From Pseudomonadota bacterium (GTDB lineage: Bacteria; Myxococcota_A; Polyangia; GCA-2747355), in contig JADJDT010000008.1 in assembly GCA_016702545.1 (NCBI GenBank), positions 124,001 to 188,000 on the forward strand: a stretch of DNA of 64,000 bases, in the 5' to 3' direction. Shown piece after piece: positions 1 through 8,531 of this stretch (position 1 is the stretch's first letter; every line of letters starts with the position of its first letter). The notes under the pieces were generated by a model that was given only the letters and a program-made list of their open reading frames with translations, was not told the origin of the DNA and ran no database searches. A program made the translations under genes and the position numbers.

Positions 1-1
1 C

Positions 2-958
2 AGCCTGCTCGGGCTGGCGCTGGTGCTGGCGACCGCGGGGGGACTGATCTTCGCCGGGCGCACGGTGCGTCGCGTCACCGCGCTGCTCCAGGGCACCCGT
101 CGCGTGGCCGCGGGCGACCTGGCCACGCGGGTGGAGTCTCCCGCGACCGATGAGCTGGGGCAGCTCGCGCTGTCCTTCAACCTGATGGTGGAGCAGCTGT
201 GCGAGAGCCGCGAGCGAATCGCCTATCTGGAGAAGATCGGTGCCTGGCAGGAGGTCGCGCGCCGATTGGCGCACGAGATCAAGAACCCACTCACGCCGAT
301 TCAGCTGGTGGTGCAGCAGCTCTTCAACAAGTACAACGGTGACGATGCGCGCTTCCAGCAGCTGCTGAGCGATGCCCACGAGATCGTGACCGAGGAGGTC
401 CAGGGGCTGCGCCGCCTGGTGCAGGAATTCTCGGCCTTCGCCAAATTGCCCGAGGTGCAGGCCGAGCCCGTCGAGATCGATGCCGTGCTCGACGACTTCC
501 TCAAGAGCTATAGCGAGCTGGCCGAGCGCGCGCAGACGCGCTGGACGCCGCTCGGCCCCGGTCATGTCGTGCTGGTCGATCGCATGCTGATCAAGCACGT
601 CTTGCACAATCTGCTGGAGAACGCCTTGCAGGCGGCCGTCGCGGCGGCCGCGACCGGAGCACCCGCGCTGTGCGTGGACATCGCCGCCAGCGCGCCGCGC
701 GGCACGGGAGAGCTGTCGCTGCGGGTGCGCGACAACGGGCCCGGCATCGATCAGGCGGCCCGCCAGCAGGTCTTCGATCCCTATTTCACCACCAAGGAGC
801 GCGGCACGGGCCTCGGGCTGGCGATCGTGAAGAAGATCGTGCTCGAGCACGGCGGCACGGTGCTGGTGCGCGCCGCACCGGAGCGCGGTGCCGAGTTCGT
901 GATCACGCTGCCGCTGGCCGACAGCTCGGGCGACGTGCCCGCCGAGGAGTCGGCCTGA
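2..958 (+). CDS. sensor histidine kinase, NtrY-like, 5'-truncated
   Basis: The reading frame is open from the window edge, so the N-terminus is missing. What remains starts with the end of a hydrophobic membrane segment, followed by a HAMP linker (roughly residues 20-70), a HisKA domain with the phospho-acceptor motif AHEIKNPLTPIQ and a HATPase_c domain with an N-box (HNLLENALQA), DNGPGID and GTGLGLAI. Known role of the family: membrane-bound kinase that autophosphorylates on the His of the H-box and passes phosphate to an NtrC-type response regulator. The PLTPIQ extension after the H-box is typical of NtrY kinases. The partner regulator is not in the window; it would be expected upstream or elsewhere. 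Transcription ends into the palindromic element at 990-1172. The family call is secure; the signal is unknown. Confidence 0.9.
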   Translation, partial: SLLGLALVLATAGGLIFAGRTVRRVTALLQGTRRVAAGDLATRVESPATDELGQLALSFNLMVEQLCESRERIAYLEKIGAWQEVARRLAHEIKNPLTPIQLVVQQLFNKYNGDDARFQQLLSDAHEIVTEEVQGLRRLVQEFSAFAKLPEVQAEPVEIDAVLDDFLKSYSELAERAQTRWTPLGPGHVVLVDRMLIKHVLHNLLENALQAAVAAAATGAPALCVDIAASAPRGTGELSLRVRDNGPGIDQAARQQVFDPYFTTKERGTGLGLAIVKKIVLEHGGTVLVRAAPERGAEFVITLPLADSSGDVPAEESA

Positions 959-989
959 GGCTGGCCGCAGCGCCCTGTGCTTGAACGCC

Positions 990-1172
990 CTAGCCCGAAA
1001 ACAAGCGCATTCGAGCGCAAGCCGTTTGTTTTCGGGCTAGACGAGCCGACAGGCGCGCGTTGTGGGGTGAAGTCGCGGGGATTCACTCCCCGCGACGAGG
1101 GGGCTTTGCGAAAGCCCCCTGAGTCATATCTAGGCCCAAAACGAGCGCGGGACGCGCTTGTTTTGGGCCTAG
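990..1172. repeat. CTAG-ended palindromic element, family 1, copy A (complete)
   Basis: Four hairpins in a row. Outer hairpin 990-1040 has 15-base arms beginning CTAGCCCGAAAACAA. Inner hairpins lie at 1072-1096 (10-base stem) and 1098-1120 (10-base stem, 3-base loop). Outer hairpin 1130-1172 has arms beginning CTAGGCCCAAAAC. The two outer hairpins are related to each other, so the whole unit has inverted ends. Copies B and C elsewhere in the window are the reverse complement of the 1130-1172 to 1072-1096 part plus the start of the 990 hairpin. It lies between convergent genes and should act as a bidirectional terminator. The CTAG at 1169-1172 contains the TAG stop of the SCP2 gene on the minus strand. 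Confidence 0.85.
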
Positions 1173-1504
1173 CCGGCGAGCGCTAGCAAGTCCTGGAGCC
1201 GTGTCGCGAGCAGCGGGTTGCCCTGCACCGTCAAGCGGCCCTGAAAGAAGAGCTGCATGCCGAGCTGGGGATCCTTGAGCATGGCGAGGAAGTCGGCAGC
1301 GGCGACCTCGACCGTGCAGTCGGCCGCGGCGCTGACGCCGGTGGCGACGGTCGGGGGATCGCTCTTGCCGTCGATGGTCCAGCTCCCCCCGTCGGCACCG
1401 CTCACCTTGATCACGAACACCCCGTTGAGTTCGCGGGCGCGCTGCGGTTCGCGCTGCACGGCCTGGGGCAGCCTCTGCTCGAAGAACTCGCGGGTCGTGG
1501 TCAT
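1169..1504 (-). CDS. SCP2 sterol-binding domain protein
   Basis: A 111-residue protein, the size of a single SCP2 domain. It shows the family pattern of a charged N-terminal helix (REFFEQRLPQAVQ), the strand pair GVFVIKVSGADGGSWTIDG and the C-terminal DFLAMLKDPQLGMQLFFQG-type stretch that precedes the last helix. SCP2 folds bind lipids or acyl-CoA in a hydrophobic tunnel; the ligand here is unknown. The start at 1504 is chosen because GGAGA lies about seven bases upstream; an upstream in-frame start at 1630 would add 42 residues without homology. The stop codon TAG is inside the CTAG end of repeat copy A. It is divergent from the gene at 1731 across about 226 bases that should hold both promoters. 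Confidence 0.8.
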   Translation of the reverse strand: MTTTREFFEQRLPQAVQREPQRARELNGVFVIKVSGADGGSWTIDGKSDPPTVATGVSAAADCTVEVAAADFLAMLKDPQLGMQLFFQGRLTVQGNPLLATRLQDLLALAG

Positions 1505-1730
1505 CGGCCTTCTCCAGTGGTGGTAGCTCAGCACAGGGTACGCAGGGGCCTGGGCTCGCCGCAACTGTGCCGCATGGGGGCCGAATATGCGCTTGCCCGT
1601 CCGACCCTCGATTGGTAGCATGCCGCACATTTCGCTGACGAAGCGTCACGGTAGCGAACAGTTTGCATCCTGACGCCGATGCGACCATGAACGGAGCGGC
1701 TCCCGCAAGGCGCCGTCTGGGGAGGGACGA

Positions 1731-2516
1731 ATGGTTGAGTTCCTAATCACGGGGGACCTGGCCAAGCAGGTGCTCGGGCTGGCGCAGCGCGACCCGAAGC
1801 TGGCCCGGAGCCTCGCGCAGCAGTTCCTCGCGCGTGTCGAACCCGTCGCCATGCAGCGCTTCTTGCTCGACGACACCGCGGCCGTCGAGCTGCTGGCCAG
1901 GCGCTTGGTACAGGATCCGACGCGGACCCTCGATCAGCTCCAGCGCCTGCCGCTCGCCAAGCGGACGCGGGTGGTGGCCACGACGCCCGCGCGCCCGGTG
2001 GCCGCCAAGAGCCCACCGAAGGTGCGGGGCAAGCGCCGCCGCCACCGCCTCAGCGCCGAGGCCGGGGCCGCGTTGAAGCAGGCCATCGTCCAGTACCTCG
2101 GCGCTCATCCGGGTGCCAACCGACGCGGGATCCTCAGTGCCGTGGAGATCCCGAGCGACGGGCTCTACAACCGCGTGATGGGCGAGCTGCGCGCGGCCGG
2201 TACGCTGACGGTCAGCGGATCGCGTTCGAGCACCGTCTACTCGCTCAAGGGGCGCGGCGGTGCGACGGGTGCAGTGCCTGGCGGCAAGGCCCAGCCGACG
2301 GCGAAGGGCAAGCCGAACGCCAAGCAGGGCAAGCCGAACGCCAAGCAGGGCAAGCCGAACGCCAAGCAGGGCAAGCCGAACGCCAAGCAGGGCAAGCCGA
2401 ACGCCAAGCAGGGCAAGCCGAACGCCAAGCAGGGCAGGGCCAACGCCAAGCAGGGCGGGGCAACGCCGGCCGGGCGCGCGGCGAGCGGCAGCGGCGCTGC
2501 CAGCAACGCCAGCTGA
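1731..2516 (+). CDS. putative DNA-binding protein with Lys/Ala/Asn-rich repeat tail
   Basis: A 261-residue protein of unrecognised family. Residues 1-80 are helical (MVEFLITGDLAKQVLGLAQR). A basic linker (KVRGKRRRHR) follows at about 95-105. Residues 105-175 look like a winged helix: helices around KQAIVQYLGAHPGANRRGI and DGLYNRVMGELRAAG, then a strand pair ending SRSSTVYSLKG. The tail has six GKPNAKQ heptads plus a GRANAKQ variant and ends in Gly/Ala/Ser. The layout resembles bacterial histone H1-like or nucleoid proteins, in which a folded domain is followed by a low-complexity basic tail; this function is inferred. GGAGGGACGA precedes the ATG. It lies 23 bases upstream of glnE in the same direction, so the two may be co-transcribed. 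Confidence 0.7.
   Translation: MVEFLITGDLAKQVLGLAQRDPKLARSLAQQFLARVEPVAMQRFLLDDTAAVELLARRLVQDPTRTLDQLQRLPLAKRTRVVATTPARPVAAKSPPKVRGKRRRHRLSAEAGAALKQAIVQYLGAHPGANRRGILSAVEIPSDGLYNRVMGELRAAGTLTVSGSRSSTVYSLKGRGGATGAVPGGKAQPTAKGKPNAKQGKPNAKQGKPNAKQGKPNAKQGKPNAKQGKPNAKQGRANAKQGGATPAGRAASGSGAASNAS
2307..2453 (+). repeat. 21-bp tandem repeat (7 units) encoding GKPNAKQ heptads
   Basis: Six near-identical 21-base units encode GKPNAKQ and the seventh encodes GRANAKQ. The DNA is almost perfectly repeated, including synonymous positions, which points to recent expansion by slippage or unequal recombination. The unit length is a multiple of three, so copy-number change keeps the frame. Confidence 0.95.
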
Positions 2517-2539
2517 CGACGCCCGTCGATCGCTGGGAG

Positions 2540-5500
2540 ATGTCGCGCACCGTTTTTGCTCTGGCGGCCGTCGACAGCCTGATTGAGCAGCTCGACCGTC
2601 AGGTGGCCCCCGTGGTCGCCGGCGTGCCGGAGCTGCTGCGCCCGCTAGCCGCGCGCTTGCTCGCGGGACCGGTGGCCCGCGGGTCGCTGCTCCAGCTGCG
2701 ACGGCTGATCGAGGCGCGGTCGCTTGACGCGCCCTGGCCCGCGGCGGGGCCCGCGCTGCAGGCCCTGGCCGCGATCCTCAGCAGCGGGCCCGAGCTACCC
2801 GCCCTGTTGGCGCGACGCCCCGAGCGCGTCGAGCTGCTCTTGGCGGACGATCTCGGCCAGCCGTGGCTGCTGGCGCGGTTGCGCGACGACCTGCTGCGTC
2901 GCCTCGATGGCAGCGCGGCGCGAGCGGCGGGAACCGACGCCGCCCACGAGCCCGAGCGCGTGGCCGCGGCGATCGCCGCCTTCCGCAACGACCACTACGT
3001 GCGGTTGGCGGCCTGCGAGTTCGGCCTCGCCTCGCTGGAGCAGGTCGGGCTCGAGCTGGCCAACGTCGCCGACGTCTGCGTCGACGCGGCGCTGGAGGCC
3101 GCGCTGGCGCAGCAGCGTCAGCGCCACGGCCCGCCCTTGCTCCACGAGCGGGCGGGCGCAGGGCCCTGTCCGATCGCCGCGCTCGCGATGGGCAAGTACG
3201 GCGCGCAGGAGCTCAACTTCTGCTCGGACATCGACCTGGTCTTCGTCTACGGCAGCGACGAGGGCGCCGCGGGGGAGCTGGCGCTGCACGAGTTCTTCAG
3301 CGGCGTGTGCCGCGACGTGGTCCACCTGCTCTCGCAGCAGGGCGCCGAGGGGCCGGCCTTTCGCGTCGATCTGCGCCTACGCCCCGAGGGCAGCCGCGGC
3401 CCGATCTGCAACTCGTTGAGCAGCGCCGAGCGCTACTACGAGACCTGGGGCGGCCCCTACGATCGCCTCGCCTGGCTCAAGGCGCGCTGCGCCGCAGGCG
3501 ACGCCGCGCTCGGCCAGGCGCTGCTGGCGCTGCTGCGGCCCTTCGTCTTTCCGCGCAGTCTCAGCAGCGAGGTGATCGAGCAGATCCAGCAGCTCAGCGA
3601 TCGCATCCGCGGCGAGCTGGTGGGACAGGGCCTGGTCAGCGGCTGGAACGTCAAGCTGGGCAGCGGGGGGATCCGCGACGTCGAGTTCTTCGTCCAGGCC
3701 TTGCAGCTCGTGCACGCCGGCAGCCGCCCGGCGCTGCAGGAGCGCGCCACGCTGCGCGCCCTCGACAAGCTGCTCTTCGTCGGGTTGATCAGCGAGAGCG
3801 AGCGGGCCGAGCTCGCCGAGGCCTACGCGTTGTATCGCCGCATCGAGCATCGGCTGCAGCTCCACGGCGGTCGCCAGACGCATCTGCTGCCGGCCGAGGG
3901 CCCCCTGCGCGAGCACATGATCCAGCACCTGGGCTACGAGCCGCGGCACTTCGCCGATGAGCTCGAGCGGCGCCGCACGCGCGTGGCGCAGATCTACGGC
4001 ACGCTCGGCGCGGTGAGCGTCCCCGACGACGAGCTGCTGGCGCTCGTCGAGCCCAGCTGCCCGCGCGAGGTCGTCGGCGAGCAGCTGGAGCGGCGCGGTT
4101 TTCGGCGCTGGCGCTGGGCCGCCGAGCAGCTCGACAGGCTGAAGCAGAAGCCCTGGGGCCCCTTCGGCCAGCTCGCGTCGCCCAAGCTGCGCCAGCTCGC
4201 GGCCGCGCTGCTCGGCGAGCTGGCCGCGGCCCCCGATCCCGACGCGGCCTTGGGCCACCTGATCGACTTCGCGCTGCAGGTCGGTCCACTGCAGGGTCCG
4301 TGGCTGATGCTGGCCGAGAGCAGCGAGGTCCGACGCTTGCTCTGCAACCTCTTCGGCACCTCCGACCTGCTGGCGGCGATGTTCGTCAGTCAGCCCGAGC
4401 GCATCGACGAGCTGCTGCTAGCCGACCGCGCGCAGGCCGCGCGTCAGCCGGGTGAGCTGCAAGCCGACCTCGATCGGCGACTCGCGCGCGCCGCCGAGGG
4501 CGAGGAGCAGTTCGGCGTGCTCGAGCAGCTGCGCGACGAGGAGCTGCTGCGCATCGGCCTGCACGACATCGCCGGCGACCTGAGCGCGCAGGAGGTCTGG
4601 TCGCAGCTGAGCGAGCTGGCGGAGGTGTTGCTGCGCCGCCTCTATCCGCTGGTGCTCGGTGATGTGGTTCGGCGCCATGGCTGGCCCTGCGACGCCGAGG
4701 GGCAGCGCGGAGAGCTGGCGGTGATCGGCCTGGGCAAGCTGGGCGGCCGCGAGATGAGCTACGGCTCGGACCTCGATCTGATCTTCATCCACTCGGGAGC
4801 GGGCCAGACCGACGGGGCCAAGCCGATCGACAACGACGAGTTCTTCGCCCGCGTGGCGCAGCGCCTGCTTCGCGCGCTGACGACGGCCTTCGTCCGCGGC
4901 AGCCTCTACCGCGTCGATACGCGGCTGCGACCCTCGGGGAGCAAGGGCACGCTGGTGACCTCGCTGGCGGGCTTCGCGAGCTACCATCACCAGGCGCAGA
5001 TCTGGGAGCGCCAGGTGCTGATCAAGGCGCGCGCCGTGGCGGGGGATGCCGCGTTCGGCGGCCGGGTGGAGCGCTGGATTGCGGACTACGTCTATCGCGG
5101 CGATCTCGAGCCCGAGCCCTTGCGCAGGGAGATCGCGCGGCTCCGCGGCCGCATCGAGCGCGAGCTGGCGGACGAGGACGAGAGCGCTTGCAATCTCAAG
5201 CTCGGACGCGGTGGGTTGCTCGATGTCGAGTTCGTCGCGCAGTACCTGCAGCTCTGCCACGGGGCGCGCTTGGCGGCCCTGCGCACGCCGTCGACGCTCG
5301 AGGCGCTGCACGTCGTCGAGCAGCAGCGCCTGCTGCCGCCTGCGGCGGTCGGGGGCCTGATCGAGGGCTATCGCTTTCTGCGGCGGGTCGAGGGGCGCTT
5401 GCGCATCGTGCACGGGCGGTCAGCCGAGAGGCTCCCGTTGCGCGCCGAGGAGGTCGACCTCGTCGCGCGGCGGCTGGGCTACCGGCGCCAGGCCGAGGCC

Positions 5501-5599
5501 AGCGCGGGCGCTCAGTTGCTCGACGCCTATCGGCAGCAGACCGGCGCCGTGCGCGCCGTTTACGAGCAGGTGCTGGGCAGCGACGCCAGCGCACCCTGA
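2540..5599 (+). CDS. glnE: bifunctional glutamine synthetase adenylyltransferase/deadenylase
   Basis: At 1019 residues it is slightly longer than the usual 940-990. It has two nucleotidyltransferase domains in tandem. The N-terminal (adenylyl-removing) domain carries the metal site in ELNFCSDIDLVFVYG at about residues 225-240. The C-terminal (adenylylating) domain carries EMSYGSDLDLIFIHSG at about 735-750. Each is followed by its helical GlnD/PII-UTase-like domain (NVKLGSGGIRDVEFFVQ and NLKLGRGGLLDVEFVAQ). The enzyme adds AMP to, or removes it from, a tyrosine of glutamine synthetase under PII control. GGGAG abuts the ATG, which is a poor spacing, so the true start could be slightly different. 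The 3' end overlaps the convergent LptF/LptG-type gene by 40 bases. Confidence 0.95.
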   Translation: MSRTVFALAAVDSLIEQLDRQVAPVVAGVPELLRPLAARLLAGPVARGSLLQLRRLIEARSLDAPWPAAGPALQALAAILSSGPELPALLARRPERVELLLADDLGQPWLLARLRDDLLRRLDGSAARAAGTDAAHEPERVAAAIAAFRNDHYVRLAACEFGLASLEQVGLELANVADVCVDAALEAALAQQRQRHGPPLLHERAGAGPCPIAALAMGKYGAQELNFCSDIDLVFVYGSDEGAAGELALHEFFSGVCRDVVHLLSQQGAEGPAFRVDLRLRPEGSRGPICNSLSSAERYYETWGGPYDRLAWLKARCAAGDAALGQALLALLRPFVFPRSLSSEVIEQIQQLSDRIRGELVGQGLVSGWNVKLGSGGIRDVEFFVQALQLVHAGSRPALQERATLRALDKLLFVGLISESERAELAEAYALYRRIEHRLQLHGGRQTHLLPAEGPLREHMIQHLGYEPRHFADELERRRTRVAQIYGTLGAVSVPDDELLALVEPSCPREVVGEQLERRGFRRWRWAAEQLDRLKQKPWGPFGQLASPKLRQLAAALLGELAAAPDPDAALGHLIDFALQVGPLQGPWLMLAESSEVRRLLCNLFGTSDLLAAMFVSQPERIDELLLADRAQAARQPGELQADLDRRLARAAEGEEQFGVLEQLRDEELLRIGLHDIAGDLSAQEVWSQLSELAEVLLRRLYPLVLGDVVRRHGWPCDAEGQRGELAVIGLGKLGGREMSYGSDLDLIFIHSGAGQTDGAKPIDNDEFFARVAQRLLRALTTAFVRGSLYRVDTRLRPSGSKGTLVTSLAGFASYHHQAQIWERQVLIKARAVAGDAAFGGRVERWIADYVYRGDLEPEPLRREIARLRGRIERELADEDESACNLKLGRGGLLDVEFVAQYLQLCHGARLAALRTPSTLEALHVVEQQRLLPPAAVGGLIEGYRFLRRVEGRLRIVHGRSAERLPLRAEEVDLVARRLGYRRQAEASAGAQLLDAYRQQTGAVRAVYEQVLGSDASAP

Positions 5600-6585
5600 C
5601 GCGACGCCCGCCAGCGGGCGCCCTGCCTCAGCGCCTCGGTCGCCGCCACGAGTGCCAGCCCGACGCCGAGGCCGCCCAGCTCGGCGCCGGCCAGCACCGC
5701 GAGCGCGGCGGCCATCGGCGCGGCCGCGCGGCGTGCCCGCAGGCTGAGCCACGTGGCGTAGCAGCCGAGCAGTAGGCAGAGCGCCGCTCGCTGCGTCGCT
5801 GCTGCCCCGCGGGCGCGCCCCCGCAGCAGCCAGGCGAGGTGCTTGGCCACGCCCCGCCGCAGCTCCAGCCGCCGTCGCGCCGTGGCAAAGCCCCAGTGCC
5901 ACGCGGGCGCTCCGCCGACCGCGAGCGCGGCCTCGCCCTCGCTCAGCGTCAGCACCAGGGTGTCCGAGCGATCGAGCTGCAGCCGTGCACGCCGCGCCAC
6001 GCTGACGGAGGGCGGCTCGCCGCCGGCGAGCACCAGCCCGTGGATCGTCAGCGCGTCGGCGCTGCGGTCCGTGATCGCCGTGGCCCGCAGCGACAGGCTG
6101 CCGCCGGCGCCGTCCTCCGCGCCGCCGACCTCGTACCAGCCACCGCTCGAGAGCCGATGCAGCCAGGCGCGTGCACCCTGACGCCAGAGCAGCGGCTCGC
6201 TCGCGGCGAGGGCCCGTGGCTCGGCCCAGTGTCCGAGCGCGGCGACCAGCAGCGCGACGCCGAGCGCCACCGCGAGCAAGGGCCAGGCCCGTTGCCAAGG
6301 CCGCGCGCCCGCGGCCTCCAGTGTCTCCCAGGCGCCCTCGACGCGCAGCCGCTGGCCGGCCAGCAGCAGGCCGCCGAGGACCGCCGCCGGTGCGACGTAG
6401 AGGATCAGCGTCGGCAGCGCCAGCCCGAGCAGGGCGGCGCCCGCAGCCAGCCCCGCTCGGCCCGCGAGCAGGTGGTGGCCGACCCGCATCAGCTGCAGCG
6501 CAGCCACCGTGACGGTCAGCGCGACCAAGCTCCACGCCACGGCCCAGACCGCCCGCCCCAGCAGGTAGCGGCTGGCCCAGCGCAT
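5560..6585 (-). CDS. LptF/LptG (YjgP/YjgQ) family permease
   Basis: A 341-residue membrane protein with the LptF/G plan. It has N-terminal membrane segments (YLLGRAVWAVAWSLVALTV; LALPTLILYVAPAAVLGGLLL), the cytoplasmic coupling stretch LRVEGAWETLEAAGARPW, a third segment, a central periplasmic beta-rich domain (about residues 120-240) and C-terminal membrane segments. LptF/LptG pair with the LptB ATPase to extract lipopolysaccharide from the inner membrane. No LptB or partner permease is nearby, so the assignment is family-level. The start at 6585 overlaps the glgX stop as TGATG, which indicates translational coupling. A longer frame to 6792 would be antisense to glgX coding sequence and was rejected. 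The 3' end overlaps glnE. Confidence 0.72.
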   Translation of the reverse strand: MRWASRYLLGRAVWAVAWSLVALTVTVAALQLMRVGHHLLAGRAGLAAGAALLGLALPTLILYVAPAAVLGGLLLAGQRLRVEGAWETLEAAGARPWQRAWPLLAVALGVALLVAALGHWAEPRALAASEPLLWRQGARAWLHRLSSGGWYEVGGAEDGAGGSLSLRATAITDRSADALTIHGLVLAGGEPPSVSVARRARLQLDRSDTLVLTLSEGEAALAVGGAPAWHWGFATARRRLELRRGVAKHLAWLLRGRARGAAATQRAALCLLLGCYATWLSLRARRAAAPMAAALAVLAGAELGGLGVGLALVAATEALRQGARWRASRQGALASLPSTCS

Positions 6586-8531
6586 CAGGGCGCGGTGGGT
6601 GGCTCGGTCGGCGGTAGCACGGCGATCAGCAGCGCGACGGCCCGTGGATCGAGCCGATAGCGCTCGCCCGTCACCAGCGGTGCGTCGGCGTCCTCGACGA
6701 TATCCTCCGGGCTCGGCCGGCCGGTGTCGAGTACGCGCCGCCAGGGCGCGTGGCGCAGCGGCGGCAGCTCGAAGTCGAGCGGCTCGGTCCACTCGTTGAA
6801 GGCGATGAAGATCTCGTCGTCACGGCTATGCGGCGCGCTGGTCGGCGGCTGGCCACGCACCTGCAAGGCGAGCGCGTGCGAATGCTGTGACCAATCGGGC
6901 TGCCCGAGGCGCACGCCGTGCCAGATGATGTCGTTGGCCGCGAAGCCCGCGCCCCGGTCATGGATTGGCCCGAAGGGGTCGACGAAGCAGGGCCGTCGCA
7001 GCGCGGCATGGCGCTGGCGCAGCGCGACCAGCAAGCGCACGAAGCGCTCGAGCTCCTGCGCCTCGGGCTCGCCGCTCCAGTCGAGCCAGCTCAGCTCGTT
7101 GTCCTGGCAGTAGGTGTTGTTGTTGCCTTGCTGCGTGCGCCAGAGCTCGTCGCCGCCGAGCAGCATCGGTGTGCCGCGCGACAGCAGCAGCAGCGCCATC
7201 GCGTTCTTGGCCTGGCGCAGGCGCAGCCTGCGGATGTGTGGGTCGTGGGTCTCGCCCTCGACGCCCCAGTTGCGGCTGAGATTGTGGTCGGTCCCGTCGC
7301 GGTTGCCCTCGCCGTTGCGCTGGTTGTGCTTGTGCTCGTAGGAGACCAGGTCGCGCAAGGTGAAGCCGTCGTGGCAGGTGATGAAGTTGACGCTATGCGA
7401 CGGACTGCTCTTGGTGCCGAAGAGGTCCTGGCTGCCGCCGAGCCGTCGCGCCAGATCGGCGACCACGCCCTCGTCGCCGCGGAGGAAGCGGCGTACGTCG
7501 TCACGATAGCGACCGTTCCACTCGGCCCAGCCCTCGGGAAAGCCGCCGACCTTGTACATGCCCTCGGCATCCCAGGCCTCGGCGATCAGCTTGGAGCCGC
7601 GCAAGATCGGATCGCCGCCGATGTCGTAGAGCAGGCTCAAATCGCCGATCCACTGGCCCTCGCGCCCACGGCCGAGGATCGTCGCCAGGTCGAAGCGAAA
7701 GCCATCGACGTGCATCTCGACCACCCAGTAGCGCAGGCAGTCGAGGATGAACTGCTTCACCACCGGGTGGTTGCAGTTCACGGTGTTGCCGCAACCGGAG
7801 TAGTTCTTGTAGTGGCGCCCCTTGTGCAGCATGTAATACACGGCGTTGTCGAGCCCGCGGAAGCTCAGCGTCGGACCGAGCTGGTTGCCCTCGCCGGTAT
7901 GGTTGAAGACGACATCGAGGATCACCTCGATGCCGGCCTGGTGCAGGCGCTTGACCATCTCCTTGAACTCGACGACCTCCCCCACCGCGTTGGTGCCGCG
8001 GCTGGCGGCGTAGTCCTGTTCCGGCGAGAAGAAGCCGAGCGTCGAATAGCCCCAGTAGTTGGTGACGGTCCGCTGCGTGACCGGGTCGATGCCGGCCGGC
8101 TCGCGCATGTTGAACTCGTGCACCGGCAGCAGCTCGACCGCCGTGACGCCGAGCTGCTTGAGGTGCGGGATCTTCTCGATCAGCCCGAGGTAGGTGCCGC
8201 GCTGCTCCACGCCCGAGGACGGGTGCAGGGTGAAGCCGCGCACGTGCGTCTCGTAGAACACGCTGTCGTCGAGCGGCACGCGCGGCGGGCGGTCGGACTC
8301 CCAGTCGTAGGGCTGGTTGGCGATGGCGATCGACTTGACCGTGTGCCGCGTGCTGTCCTGGGCGTTGAAGCTCAGGTCGCGCTGCGGCGAGCTGCGGTCG
8401 TAGCCGTAGAGGGCGTCGTGCTCGACGCCGTACTCGCCGACCAGGGCGCGCGCGTAGGGGTCCGTCAGCAACTTGTGGACGTTGAAGCGGTGGCCGGCCT
8501 CGACGGGCGCATAGGGCCCGTCGACCCGCCG
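6585..8531 (-). CDS. glgX: glycogen debranching enzyme (isoamylase type), 5' end disrupted
   Basis: The readable protein begins at VDGPYAPVEAGHRFN, which in GlgX lies about 70 residues from the start, and runs about 648 residues to the stop. GH13 motifs are in order: ELLPVHEFN, DVVFNHTGEGN, the nucleophile region VDGFRFDLATIL, the acid/base region LIAEAWDAEG and the transition-state stabiliser region FITCHDGFTLRDLVSY. The enzyme removes alpha-1,6 branches from phosphorylase-limited glycogen. Upstream of 8531 the sequence turns abruptly into G runs, and the expected N-terminal CBM48 region cannot be read, although the frame stays open to 9689. A true start would be expected near 8740. Either the 5' end is mis-sequenced or the gene is broken. 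The stop overlaps the start of the downstream permease. Confidence 0.88.
   Translation of the reverse strand, partial: RRVDGPYAPVEAGHRFNVHKLLTDPYARALVGEYGVEHDALYGYDRSSPQRDLSFNAQDSTRHTVKSIAIANQPYDWESDRPPRVPLDDSVFYETHVRGFTLHPSSGVEQRGTYLGLIEKIPHLKQLGVTAVELLPVHEFNMREPAGIDPVTQRTVTNYWGYSTLGFFSPEQDYAASRGTNAVGEVVEFKEMVKRLHQAGIEVILDVVFNHTGEGNQLGPTLSFRGLDNAVYYMLHKGRHYKNYSGCGNTVNCNHPVVKQFILDCLRYWVVEMHVDGFRFDLATILGRGREGQWIGDLSLLYDIGGDPILRGSKLIAEAWDAEGMYKVGGFPEGWAEWNGRYRDDVRRFLRGDEGVVADLARRLGGSQDLFGTKSSPSHSVNFITCHDGFTLRDLVSYEHKHNQRNGEGNRDGTDHNLSRNWGVEGETHDPHIRRLRLRQAKNAMALLLLSRGTPMLLGGDELWRTQQGNNNTYCQDNELSWLDWSGEPEAQELERFVRLLVALRQRHAALRRPCFVDPFGPIHDRGAGFAANDIIWHGVRLGQPDWSQHSHALALQVRGQPPTSAPHSRDDEIFIAFNEWTEPLDFELPPLRHAPWRRVLDTGRPSPEDIVEDADAPLVTGERYRLDPRAVALLIAVLPPTEPPTAP

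Noticed and set aside
2307..2453. Regular 21-base array that could be mistaken for CRISPR
   Set aside because: No spacers and in frame as GKPNAKQ.
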